From contig NZ_JAOQJV010000001.1 in the NCBI RefSeq assembly GCF_025567415.1, positions 369,639-433,638 of the forward strand: a stretch of 64,000 nucleotides of DNA, in the 5' to 3' direction. Positions 42,734 to 50,895 of this stretch are shown piece by piece. Source of the stretch: Claveliimonas ammoniilytica. Lineage in GTDB: Bacteria > Bacillota > Clostridia > Lachnospirales > Lachnospiraceae. A model generated the notes under the pieces. The model saw only the letters and a list, made by a program, of their open reading frames with translations, was not told the DNA's origin and did not search any database. The translations under genes and the position numbers were made by a program. The first letter of the stretch is position 1; each line of letters begins with the position of its first letter.

Positions 42734-43927
42734 TTATTTATCGTTAGCAGCAGCCACACCAGGAAGTTCCTTTCCTTCCAGAAATTCCAGAGAAGCTCCA
42801 CCACCTGTAGAGATATGTGTCATCTTATCTCCGTATCCAAGCTGGTTAACTGCTGCTGCAGAATCACCACCGCCAATGATAGTAACAGCGTCTGTCTCAG
42901 CAAGAGCCTTAGCTACTGCCTCTGTACCCTTTGCAAAGTTTGGCATCTCAAAACATCCCATTGGTCCATTCCATACAACTGTCTTCGCATCTTTTACTGC
43001 TGCTGCAAAGATCTTAGCTGTCTCTGGTCCGATATCAAGACCTTCCCAACCTTCCGGAATCTCACCAGCATTTACCACTTTGCTGTTAGCATCATTTGAA
43101 AAATCATCTGCGATCACATTATCTACCGGCAGAAGGAGTTTAACGCCCTTTTCATCTGCTTTCTTCAGCATGTTCAGTGCATATTCACAATAGTCTTCCT
43201 CAAGCAGGGATTTACCAACTGAGCCACCTTTTGCTTTGCAGAATGTGTAAGACATTCCACCACCGATGATCAGGGTATCTACCTTATCGATCAAATTCTC
43301 GATTACAGAAATCTTGCTTGATACTTTAGCTCCGCCAAGGATAGCAACAAACGGTCTCTCCGGATTATTAACTGCATTGCCAAGGAAGTCAATCTCTTTC
43401 TGCATCAGGTAACCAACCACAGCTGTATCAACAAACTGTGTTACACCTACGTTAGAGCAGTGTGCTCTGTGAGCTGTACCAAATGCATCATTTACAAAAA
43501 CATCGCAAAGAGAAGCCAGCTCCTTAGAGAATGCCTCTCCGTTCTTTGTCTCTTCTGCTCTGTATCGTGTATTCTGAAGAAGAATCACCTCTCCGTCTTT
43601 CATAGCGTCAACAGCAGCTTTTACACTGTCATCTACTACTACATCACTCGGAACAAATTTAACTTCCTGATCCAGCAGTTCTGAAAGACGAACAGCTACA
43701 GGTGCCAGTGAAAGTTCCGGCTTTGGTTCTCCCTTTGGCTTACCAAGATGTGAGCAAAGGATCACACGTCCTCCATCAGCAATCAGCTTCTTGATTGTAG
43801 GAAGTGCAGCTACCAGACGGTTCTCGTCTGTGATCTTACCATCGATCAATGGTACATTAAAATCACATCTGCACAGAACCTTTTTCCCCTTTACATTAAT
43901 ATCATCAACAGATTTTTTGTTAAGCAT
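42734..43927 (-). CDS. pgk: Phosphoglycerate kinase
   Basis: A 397-aa enzyme of normal length that transfers phosphate from 1,3-bisphosphoglycerate to ADP. The N-terminal substrate domain has KKVLCRCDFNVPLIDGK (near 17) and CSHLGKPKGEPKPELSLAPV (near 58, in pieces). The C-terminal nucleotide domain has AILGGAKVSSKISVI (near 205) and the hinge/loop TIIGGGDSAAAVNQLG (near 355). The start follows AAGGAG. It follows gap across a strong terminator, so part of the transcription probably depends on readthrough or a promoter of its own. Confidence 0.98.
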   Translation of the reverse strand: MLNKKSVDDINVKGKKVLCRCDFNVPLIDGKITDENRLVAALPTIKKLIADGGRVILCSHLGKPKGEPKPELSLAPVAVRLSELLDQEVKFVPSDVVVDDSVKAAVDAMKDGEVILLQNTRYRAEETKNGEAFSKELASLCDVFVNDAFGTAHRAHCSNVGVTQFVDTAVVGYLMQKEIDFLGNAVNNPERPFVAILGGAKVSSKISVIENLIDKVDTLIIGGGMSYTFCKAKGGSVGKSLLEEDYCEYALNMLKKADEKGVKLLLPVDNVIADDFSNDANSKVVNAGEIPEGWEGLDIGPETAKIFAAAVKDAKTVVWNGPMGCFEMPNFAKGTEAVAKALAETDAVTIIGGGDSAAAVNQLGYGDKMTHISTGGGASLEFLEGKELPGVAAANDK

Positions 43928-43960
43928 AATTTCATCTCCTTCAAATTAATCATGATAGAA

Positions 43961-43994
43961 AAAAGGATCCGGTCCAAACCGACCGGACCCTTTT
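43961..43994 (-). terminator. Strong terminator between gap and pgk
   Basis: Arms AAAAGGGTCCGGTC and GGACCGGATCCTTTT (nearly perfect) around a short loop are followed by T residues on the minus strand. It lies within the glycolytic cluster and should let gap be made in excess of pgk-tpiA-gpmI. Confidence 0.85.
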
Positions 43995-44018
43995 GAGTCT
44001 CTTATAAAATCAATTACA

Positions 44019-45032
44019 TTATGCTAATTCAGCAAAGTATTTGATTGTTCTAACCATCTGGCTTGTGTAAGAGTTCTCATTGTCATACCAAGAAACAACC
44101 TGAACCTCTGTAGTTCCGTTGTCAAGTGGCAGAACCATTGTCTGAGTAGAATCAAACAGAGAACCATATCTCATACCAACGATATCGCTGGAAACGATCT
44201 CATCTGTGTTGTATCCGAATGACTCTGTAGAAGCTGCCTTCATAGCTGCGTTGATCTGATCAACTGTAACTTCTCCGTCAACAACTGCTGTCAGGATTGT
44301 TGTAGATCCTGTAGGGGTTGGTACACGCTGAGCAGCTCCGATAAGCTTTCCGTTCAGTTCTGGGATAACCAGACCGATTGCTTTAGCAGCACCTGTGCTG
44401 TTAGGAACGATGTTAACTGCTGCTGCACGAGATCTTCTCAGATCACCCTTTCTCTGTGGGCCATCAAGAGTCATCTGATCTCCTGTGTAAGCGTGAATTG
44501 TGCACATGATACCAGACTTGATCGGTGCAAGATCGTTCAGAGCCTTAGCCATTGGTGCAAGACAGTTTGTTGTACAAGAAGCTGCAGAAATAACTGTATC
44601 TTCTGGCTTAAGTACGTTATGGTTTACATTGTATACGATTGTAGGAAGGTCATTTCCTGCTGGTGCAGAGATAACAACTTTTCTAGCTCCTGCCTTGATG
44701 TGAGCAGATGCTTTTTCTTTAGATGTGTAGAATCCTGTACACTCCAGAACTACGTCTACACCGATCTCTCCCCAAGGAAGCTCTTCAGCGTTAGCCTTTG
44801 CATAAATCTTGATTTCTTTTCCGTCTACGATGATAGAATCATCTGTAGCTTCAACCTTGTCAGCCAGAGCGTATGTTCCCTGTGATGAGTCATACTTTAA
44901 CAGGTGAGCAAGCATCTTAGGTGATGTAAGGTCATTGATTGCAACTACATCGTATCCTTCTGCTCCGAACATCTGTCTGAATGCAAGACGTCCAATACGT
45001 CCAAATCCATTAATCGCTACTTTTACTGCCAT
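44019..45032 (-). CDS. gap: Glyceraldehyde-3-phosphate dehydrogenase
   Basis: A 337-aa NAD-dependent phosphorylating enzyme. The NAD site is VAINGFGRIGRLAFRQ at the N-terminus, the catalytic cysteine is in ISAASCTTNCLAPMAK (near 155), and the base histidine lies in IMCTIHAYTGDQ. The inorganic-phosphate loop is RRSRAAAVNIVPNSTGAAKA. The start at 45032 follows TAGGAGG. Adjacent to pgk, tpiA and gpmI. A Rex-like box at 45099-45116 upstream suggests NADH control, which fits an enzyme that makes NADH. Confidence 0.98.
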   Translation of the reverse strand: MAVKVAINGFGRIGRLAFRQMFGAEGYDVVAINDLTSPKMLAHLLKYDSSQGTYALADKVEATDDSIIVDGKEIKIYAKANAEELPWGEIGVDVVLECTGFYTSKEKASAHIKAGARKVVISAPAGNDLPTIVYNVNHNVLKPEDTVISAASCTTNCLAPMAKALNDLAPIKSGIMCTIHAYTGDQMTLDGPQRKGDLRRSRAAAVNIVPNSTGAAKAIGLVIPELNGKLIGAAQRVPTPTGSTTILTAVVDGEVTVDQINAAMKAASTESFGYNTDEIVSSDIVGMRYGSLFDSTQTMVLPLDNGTTEVQVVSWYDNENSYTSQMVRTIKYFAELA

Positions 45033-45098
45033 GATTAATTCCTCCTAATATGATTTTGACTGTTATACAGCCGTTTTTATTTGAAATTCCTTAACATC

Positions 45099-45116
45099 TT
45101 GTTAAAGAATCATCAA
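45099..45116. promoter_or_regulatory. Rex-like operator upstream of gap
   Basis: The 18-bp site matches the Rex consensus TTGTTAANNNNTTAACAA at 12 of 14 defined bases; one half-site is perfect (TTGTTAA), the other reads TCATCAA. It lies 67 bp upstream of the gap start codon. The 192-bp gap between gap and hisJ holds no gene. Confidence 0.5.
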
Positions 45117-45224
45117 CCAGTCTTAATTTTACTAAATATCGCAAAAAAATTCAACCCTCTTTTATCTTTTTATAATAGGAACGGTATTTCTTTCAAAAAA
45201 CCGTGGATTTTCCACATTTTTCTA

Positions 45225-46022
45225 TTAAATTTTCACAAAGAGTGGTTTTCTTCCTTTGAACTCCGTATAATACTTGAATCCACAGGATTTCAAAATATCA
45301 TCAGCCAGATGATAGTCGTAAGCAATATGCTCAGGGATATGTCCATCTGCGCCGACTGTGATAATCTCACCGCCAAGCTCCCGATATCGTTTTATGATCT
45401 CCGGCTGCGGATGTGGTGCTCCCAACCCATACTTAAGACCGGACATATTCATCTCAATGCCCTTGCCATGCGCGATTACCTGTTTTAATATTTCTTCGAT
45501 TATATCCATATAGTCATTTAAATCAAAGCCCTTACTTCCCTGATTGCTGTATCTCACAATGTAATCCAGATGTCCCAGCACATCGTACGATTTAATCTTC
45601 TGTACATCCTGAAGCATTTCCTCAAAATAGATCTTATATCCTTCCGGATCACTGTGCTTCTGAAAGAAATCCAGTGCCACATCATGTTCCAGCACCGAAT
45701 GCACAGAACCGATCACAAAATCAAATGGATGCTGCGCCATGAAATTCTGATAATATTCCGCAAGATACGGCTGCATGCCGATCTCAGCGCCGATCCGGAT
45801 CTCAATCCGATCCCGGTATTCTTCCTGCAGCTCTATCATTTTCTGAAAATACGATTCCACATCGAATATTGCTTCATCGCCCCAGTCCAGATTATCTTTA
45901 TCGTAATGATCCGTAAAACAGATTACCGACAGACCTTTTGCGATCGCATTCTCGACCATATCTTCCGGTCTGGTCTCCGAATCATTCGAAAAACCGCAAT
46001 GCATATGCACATCTGCTCTCAT
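45225..46022 (-). CDS. PHP-domain histidinol-phosphatase (HisJ family)
   Basis: A 265-aa PHP-domain phosphoesterase. Metal ligands are seen in ADVHMHCGFSNDSE (near 6), VICFTDHYDKDNLDW (near 36), IGAEIGMQPYL (Glu, near 78), GSVHSVLEHD (near 106), YDVLGHLDYIVRY (near 150) and VGADGHIPEH (near 230). HisJ removes phosphate from histidinol phosphate in histidine synthesis. No his genes adjoin, and the gene sits three bases after mnmA at the end of the iscR operon, so the physiological substrate could be another small phosphate ester. Confidence 0.85.
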   Translation of the reverse strand: MRADVHMHCGFSNDSETRPEDMVENAIAKGLSVICFTDHYDKDNLDWGDEAIFDVESYFQKMIELQEEYRDRIEIRIGAEIGMQPYLAEYYQNFMAQHPFDFVIGSVHSVLEHDVALDFFQKHSDPEGYKIYFEEMLQDVQKIKSYDVLGHLDYIVRYSNQGSKGFDLNDYMDIIEEILKQVIAHGKGIEMNMSGLKYGLGAPHPQPEIIKRYRELGGEIITVGADGHIPEHIAYDYHLADDILKSCGFKYYTEFKGRKPLFVKI

Positions 46023-46024
46023 AT

Positions 46025-47110
46025 CTATTTTCCTCCCGTAATCGTACCGCCACCCAGCACATATTCACCGTCATACCATACCACTGCCTGCCCAGGCGTC
46101 ACAGCGCGTTGTGGTTCGTCAAATGTACAGACCACTTCATCCGGTCCTGTCTTTTCAATCACACACCACGCACCTTTATGATTATATCGAATCTTCGCCC
46201 ACACTCGTTTTGGTTCTGCAAGATCCTCCACGGACATGAAATTCAGCTGAACTGCCCGTACTGTATTTGTTAGTGACTCATCATATCCACCGATCACTAC
46301 TTCATTCGTCTCCGGTCTGATTTCAAGAACAAACGCAGGATATCCAAGTGCCAGTCCCAGTCCTTTACGCTGGCCGACAGTGTAATGGATAATCCCCTTA
46401 TGACGTCCAATCACCTTACCATCCGCAGTCACAAAATTACCTTCCGGGAATCTGGTGTCTCTGTATTCTTCAATAAAAGACGCATAATCACCGTCCGGCA
46501 CAAAGCAAATGTCCTGACTGTCAGGCTTATGTGCCACAGGAAGACAGGCTTCCTCAGCCATCTTACGGATCTCATCCTTTTCGTAAGCACCTACCGGCAT
46601 TAACGTTCTTGAAAGCTGATCCTGTGTAAGATTATACAAAGCATAAGTCTGATCCTTTTTTTCGGTACGAGATGTACGCAATGCATATCTGCCATTCGGC
46701 AGCTTATCCACCCGCGCATAATGACCGGTTGCAATATAGTCGGCACCAATATCCATACTTCTCTTAAGAAGAGATTCCCATTTCACATATCGATTACATG
46801 CAATACATGGATTCGGCGTTCTGCCGTTGGTATATTCTCCCACAAAATAATCGATTACATACGCACGAAAATCGTCTTTAAAATTCATTACATAATAAGG
46901 AATTCCAATCTCGGCCGCAACTCTTCTGGCATCATCCACTGCACTCAATCCACAGCATCCGCCATTCTCTTCCTGGATGAATTCGTCTTCATCCTGCCAG
47001 ATCTGCATCGTCACACCAATCACATCATAACCCTGCTGTTTCAAAAGCAAAGCTGCCACCGATGAATCTACTCCACCGGACATTCCTACTACTACTTTCT
47101 TACGGTCCAT
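46025..47110 (-). CDS. mnmA: tRNA-specific 2-thiouridylase MnmA
   Basis: A 361-aa enzyme that thiolates U34 of Lys, Glu and Gln tRNAs. The PP-loop VVVGMSGGVDSSVAALLL is at residues 5-22. The two catalytic cysteines are in TPNPCIACNRYVKW (near 104) and KPDSQDICFVPDGDYASF (near 200). The C-terminal domain includes GVTGQRKGL-like sequence (here TVGQRKGLGLALG). The sulfur is supplied by a cysteine desulfurase; iscS lies two genes upstream in the same operon. It starts 15 bp after iscU. Confidence 0.97.
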   Translation of the reverse strand: MDRKKVVVGMSGGVDSSVAALLLKQQGYDVIGVTMQIWQDEDEFIQEENGGCCGLSAVDDARRVAAEIGIPYYVMNFKDDFRAYVIDYFVGEYTNGRTPNPCIACNRYVKWESLLKRSMDIGADYIATGHYARVDKLPNGRYALRTSRTEKKDQTYALYNLTQDQLSRTLMPVGAYEKDEIRKMAEEACLPVAHKPDSQDICFVPDGDYASFIEEYRDTRFPEGNFVTADGKVIGRHKGIIHYTVGQRKGLGLALGYPAFVLEIRPETNEVVIGGYDESLTNTVRAVQLNFMSVEDLAEPKRVWAKIRYNHKGAWCVIEKTGPDEVVCTFDEPQRAVTPGQAVVWYDGEYVLGGGTITGGK

Positions 47111-47125
47111 ATTTCCCGTCCTTTT

Positions 47126-47569
47126 TTAATATTCCTCTTCTTCCTCTTCTTCGCCTTCATGGATATCTGACTTTGGCTTAGAAAGTCCCTTGATCTCGAT
47201 ACCATTCTTCTCTGCATAATCCCAGAGTGCCGCATGAATTGCTTCTTCTGCAAGAAGTGAGCAGTGTACTTTTACCGGCGGAAGTCCGTCCAGAGCTTCC
47301 ATAACCGCTTTATTAGTCACTTCCATGGCTTCCTGGATATTCTTTCCTTTTACCAGTTCTGTAGCCATACTGCTGGTTGCGACAGCCGCGCCACAGCCAA
47401 ACGTCTTAAACTTTACATCTCGGATAATCTGATTTTCATCAATATCCAGATAAATTCTCATGATATCTCCACATTTTGCATTACCAACTGTACCCACACC
47501 GCTGGCGTTCTCAATCTCTCCCATATTTCTAGGATGCTGGAAATGATCCATTACCTTTTCTGTATACAT
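47126..47569 (-). CDS. iscU: Iron-sulfur cluster scaffold IscU/NifU-N
   Basis: A 147-aa scaffold on which [2Fe-2S] and [4Fe-4S] clusters are built. The three cluster cysteines are all present: VGNAKCGDIMRIYLD (with the conserved Asp, near 33), KTFGCGAAVATSSMATEL (near 58) and PVKVHCSLLAEEAIHAAL (near 102). The tail is extremely acidic (EGEEEEEEEY), unlike IscU of Proteobacteria. The start follows GGAGG. It lies 72 bp after iscS. HscA/HscB partners are not in the operon, as is usual for Clostridia. Confidence 0.95.
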   Translation of the reverse strand: MYTEKVMDHFQHPRNMGEIENASGVGTVGNAKCGDIMRIYLDIDENQIIRDVKFKTFGCGAAVATSSMATELVKGKNIQEAMEVTNKAVMEALDGLPPVKVHCSLLAEEAIHAALWDYAEKNGIEIKGLSKPKSDIHEGEEEEEEEY

Positions 47570-47641
47570 AGTTTTCCTCCATTTTTATCTCTGTTATGTC
47601 TCTGTCTATATTCAAGTCGAACGTCTGACTAATCTGTATAA

Positions 47642-48826
47642 TTATCTGTTCTGTTTTCTAACAAAATCTTCATAAAGTGGTGACATTGCACGAAGGTCAG
47701 CCACAATCTTCTTCAGACAATCTACTACATAATCAATATCTTCTTTGGTTGTATCTTCACCCAATGTCAGGCGAAGTGATCCGTGAGCAATCTCATGAGG
47801 CAATCCGATTGCAAGAAGAACATGTGACGGATCCAGGGATCCCGATGTACATGCTGAGCCGCTTGATCCACAGATTCCTTTCATGTCAAGCATGATCAGG
47901 AGCGACTCACCTTCTACGAAGCGGAAACAGAAGTTTGCATTATTCGGAAGTCTCTTTTCTCTGTGACCATTAAGCTTTGTATAAGGAATCTCATTCATTA
48001 CACGCTCAATCAGATAATCTCTTAATTCAATCTCTTTATCTGTACGTTCTTTCATCGTACGCATTGCTCTTGCTGCTGCTGTACCGATTCCAACGATTCC
48101 AGGCACATTCTCTGTACCGGCACGACGTTTTCTTTCCTGCGCTCCGCCATGAATAAAGGAACGAATCTTAACACCTTTACGGATGTATGCGAAACCAATT
48201 CCCTTTGGTCCGTTAAATTTGTGTCCGCTTGCACTGAGCATATCGATATGATACTCATCTACATTAATCGGCACCTGACCAAATGCCTGTACTGCATCTG
48301 TATGGAACAGAATTCCATGTTCATGTGCGATCTCACCGATCTCACGGATTGGCTGAATCGTTCCGATCTCATTATTTGCAAACATGACTGAAATCAAAAT
48401 CGTAGTCGGACGGATCGCTGCTTTTAATTCTTCCAGATCCACAACACCGTTCTCATCTACTCCAACGTATGTTACTTCAATACCTTTCTTTTCCAGGTAT
48501 TCACAGCTGTGCAGAATTGCATGATGCTCAATCTTAGTTGTAATAATGTGATTCCCTTTGCCTGCATATGCATCAGCAGTTGCTTTCAGCACCCAGTTAT
48601 CTGACTCAGATCCACCGGCAGTAAAATAAATCTCATTAGACTGAGCTCCAAGTGCCTCTGCAATGATCTCTCGCTGCTTTGTAATTACATCTTTGTTCTG
48701 AGATCCGATGCTATATACGGTAGACGGGTTACCATACTTTTCTGTAAAATAAGGGATCATGGCATCCAGTACTTCCGGTGCCGTCCTTGTAGTAGCTGCA
48801 TTATCCAGATAAATAATCTTTTCCAT
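47642..48826 (-). CDS. iscS: Cysteine desulfurase IscS/NifS
   Basis: A 394-aa PLP enzyme that takes sulfur from cysteine and forms a persulfide for Fe-S clusters and tRNA thiolation. PLP lysine in LSASGHKFNGPKGIGF (near 203), substrate-cysteine loop in GICGSSGSACTSGSLDPSHVL (near 325, in pieces; Cys in SACTSG), N-terminal YLDNAATTRTAPEVLDAM. The start follows AGGAGG. It stands between iscR and iscU, so one mRNA encodes regulator, sulfur donor, scaffold and the sulfur user mnmA. Confidence 0.97.
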   Translation of the reverse strand: MEKIIYLDNAATTRTAPEVLDAMIPYFTEKYGNPSTVYSIGSQNKDVITKQREIIAEALGAQSNEIYFTAGGSESDNWVLKATADAYAGKGNHIITTKIEHHAILHSCEYLEKKGIEVTYVGVDENGVVDLEELKAAIRPTTILISVMFANNEIGTIQPIREIGEIAHEHGILFHTDAVQAFGQVPINVDEYHIDMLSASGHKFNGPKGIGFAYIRKGVKIRSFIHGGAQERKRRAGTENVPGIVGIGTAAARAMRTMKERTDKEIELRDYLIERVMNEIPYTKLNGHREKRLPNNANFCFRFVEGESLLIMLDMKGICGSSGSACTSGSLDPSHVLLAIGLPHEIAHGSLRLTLGEDTTKEDIDYVVDCLKKIVADLRAMSPLYEDFVRKQNR

Positions 48827-48888
48827 TCTGTATTTCCTCCTTAAGGTCTGTATCTTTTTGTCTTCCTGATTAATCTGCTGATCCTATT

Positions 48889-49347
48889 CTATTGATCACA
48901 TTTCTTTGCATGACTTCTGTCACTTCCAGATAGCTGCCTGCTTTCTTTTACGAGTGTATCCAGCTTCATCTCATCTACCGTTCGATTAATGCTTTCATTA
49001 ATCTTCCTCCAGACATACTTGGTGACACACTCTCCGGCTGCTTCGCATTCCCCATCTGGATTGAATCCATCACAATCTACAGGTTCCAGGCTTCCCTCCA
49101 GGGCACGAAGCACATCACCTACCGATATTTCAGAAGCATCCCTCGCCAGCACATATCCGCCGCCGGCTCCGCGTACGCTTCGAATCAGTCCATTCTTTCT
49201 GAGTAAAGACATCAACTGCTCCAGATATCGTTCTGAAAGGCTCTGGCGTTCTGCAATCTTACAGATCGGTACCGGTTCTTTCTCACTGTATACCGCGATA
49301 TCAATCATTGCACGCAGTCCATATCTTCCCTTTGTAGAAAGCTTCAA
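48889..49347 (-). CDS. iscR: Rrf2-family regulator, IscR-like
   Basis: A 152-aa winged-helix Rrf2 protein. The N-terminus MKLSTKGRYGLRAMIDIAVY is typical, and three cysteines (VDCDGFNPDGECEAAGEC, residues about 92-107) stand where IscR binds its [2Fe-2S] cluster. It probably represses the isc operon when clusters are plentiful. The start is TTG at 49347 after AGAAGGTG; the nearby ATG (ATGAATTGA) gives only a two-codon frame that overlaps the TTG. An imperfect palindrome upstream (49364-49389) is a candidate self-operator. CymR is an alternative name for relatives that sense cysteine state, but the Cys triad favours IscR. Confidence 0.88.
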   Translation of the reverse strand: MKLSTKGRYGLRAMIDIAVYSEKEPVPICKIAERQSLSERYLEQLMSLLRKNGLIRSVRGAGGGYVLARDASEISVGDVLRALEGSLEPVDCDGFNPDGECEAAGECVTKYVWRKINESINRTVDEMKLDTLVKESRQLSGSDRSHAKKCDQ

Positions 49348-49363
49348 TTCATCACCTTCTTTT

Positions 49364-49389
49364 AAATCCCTACTTTTTTACTAGGATTT
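49364..49389. promoter_or_regulatory. Imperfect palindrome upstream of iscR
   Basis: On the minus strand AAATCC-TA at one end and TA-GGGATTT at the other flank an A-rich centre, close to the shape of IscR/Rrf2 operators. It lies 17 bp before the iscR start codon, in the region where the promoter and ribosome site would be. The Rrf2 link is inference. Confidence 0.45.
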
Positions 49390-49477
49390 ACGTATGTAGA
49401 ATATCACTGGGAAATGGTTCTGTCAAGGCGAATTTGGGAATAAATTATAAAGATAATGTAAATAAAGGGGTCACTCC

Positions 49478-50809
49478 ATGCAGCGAAAAATCCTCATTAA
49501 AGGAACATTAATTCTTACATTTACAGGCATTGCTACCCGATTGATCGGTTTCTTCTACCGGATTTTCTTAAGCCGTTCCTTCGGAGAAACAGCAGTTGGT
49601 CTATATCAGTTGATTTTTCCTGTCTATGCACTTGCAATTTCATTCACAAGTGCTGGTATCCAAACCGCTGTTTCCAGATCGGTTGCACGTGAGCACACAC
49701 TTCATCGAGATAAAAAATGCACCTGCCTTCTTTACACTGGGATAGGACTTTCTTTTCTGTTATCTATGATTACCATGTATCTGCTTCAGCATTACAACTC
49801 TGCAATCGCAATTCATTTTTTACACGAGCCAAGATGCATGTTTTCTATTACTGCCATGTCATACGCAATCCCCTTTGCATCCATTCACAGTTGTATCTGC
49901 GGATATTACCTGGGGTTAAAGCAGACACGTATTCCGGCATTTTCACAACTGATCGAGCAGACTTCCCGGGTTGTTTTTGTCTGTCTATTATTTACCGTTT
50001 TTACGAGAAACGGTTCCCATGCGAACGTTGCTCTCGCAGTCGCCGGACTTGCAGCCGGAGAATTTTTCTCTATGAGTTACAGCCTGTATATTCTTCGCAG
50101 CAAACAGGGTATTACACTTGCGCATAGCCAGGCTACTCCTTCCATGTTTTTATCTTCCTTAAAAGAGTTAACAGCTTTGTCCGTTCCGTTAACTGCTAAT
50201 CGAATACTTCTGAATATTTTGCAGAGCATTGAAGCCGTATCCATTCCGGTGCAGCTTCGTGCCTTTGGCATGGATACGAATAATGCTTTACGTATGTATG
50301 GCGTGTTGACAGGCATGGCACTTCCATTGATTTTGTTTCCAACTGCAGTCAGCAATTCAATAGCCTCTATGACATTACCTGCCATTGCAGAGCTGCAGGC
50401 ATCCAGAAATCATACTGCCATAAAAATTTTTGTCAGTAGACTATGCCTTGGAAGTCTCCTGTTGGGAGCAATGTGCAGCGTAGTTTTTTTATTTGGCGGC
50501 AGTCTTGCAGGTATCTGGCTCTTTCACAGTTCACTTGCCGGCAAATTCATCACCACATTGGCCTGGATCTGTCCATTTCTATACACTAACAGTATCCTTA
50601 CAAGCATAATCAATGGTCTGGGCAAACCATTTATTTCTTTTCTGTACAACAGTCTTCACCTGATCATCCGGATTCTGAGCATCTACATATATATTCCGCA
50701 GAAAGGTATCTACGGTTATTTAATCGGATTATTATTCAGTCAGGTACTTCTGTTCTTTTTGTCTCTTCAGTTTTTATACCGATATTTCCAAAAGGGCGAG
50801 ACATTATAA
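49478..50809 (+). CDS. SpoVB/MurJ-like oligosaccharide flippase
   Basis: A 443-aa membrane protein of the polysaccharide-synthesis/MOP exporter family, with about 12 predicted membrane segments. The N-terminal LILTFTGIATRLIGFFYRIFLSR and SFGETAVGLYQLIFPVYALA are the usual SpoVB hallmark. In spore formers SpoVB moves lipid-linked precursors during cortex synthesis; other paralogues serve capsule or cell wall. It is divergent from iscR and is followed by its own terminator. Ribosome site AAAGGGG. SpoVB versus a paralogue cannot be decided here. Confidence 0.85.
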   Translation: MQRKILIKGTLILTFTGIATRLIGFFYRIFLSRSFGETAVGLYQLIFPVYALAISFTSAGIQTAVSRSVAREHTLHRDKKCTCLLYTGIGLSFLLSMITMYLLQHYNSAIAIHFLHEPRCMFSITAMSYAIPFASIHSCICGYYLGLKQTRIPAFSQLIEQTSRVVFVCLLFTVFTRNGSHANVALAVAGLAAGEFFSMSYSLYILRSKQGITLAHSQATPSMFLSSLKELTALSVPLTANRILLNILQSIEAVSIPVQLRAFGMDTNNALRMYGVLTGMALPLILFPTAVSNSIASMTLPAIAELQASRNHTAIKIFVSRLCLGSLLLGAMCSVVFLFGGSLAGIWLFHSSLAGKFITTLAWICPFLYTNSILTSIINGLGKPFISFLYNSLHLIIRILSIYIYIPQKGIYGYLIGLLFSQVLLFFLSLQFLYRYFQKGETL

Positions 50810-50846
50810 GAGCCACACCCATAAAGGATGTGGCTCCTGATTTTAT
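50810..50846 (+). terminator. Terminator after the SpoVB-like gene
   Basis: The arms GAGCCACA and TGTGGCTC (50810-50817 and 50829-50836) start right after the stop codon and are followed by CTGATTTTATTG. Confidence 0.75.
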
Positions 50847-50895
50847 TGTTCTGATTTCATTGTCTTTTGTAATTCTGTTGAGTTAAAAGGGCAAA

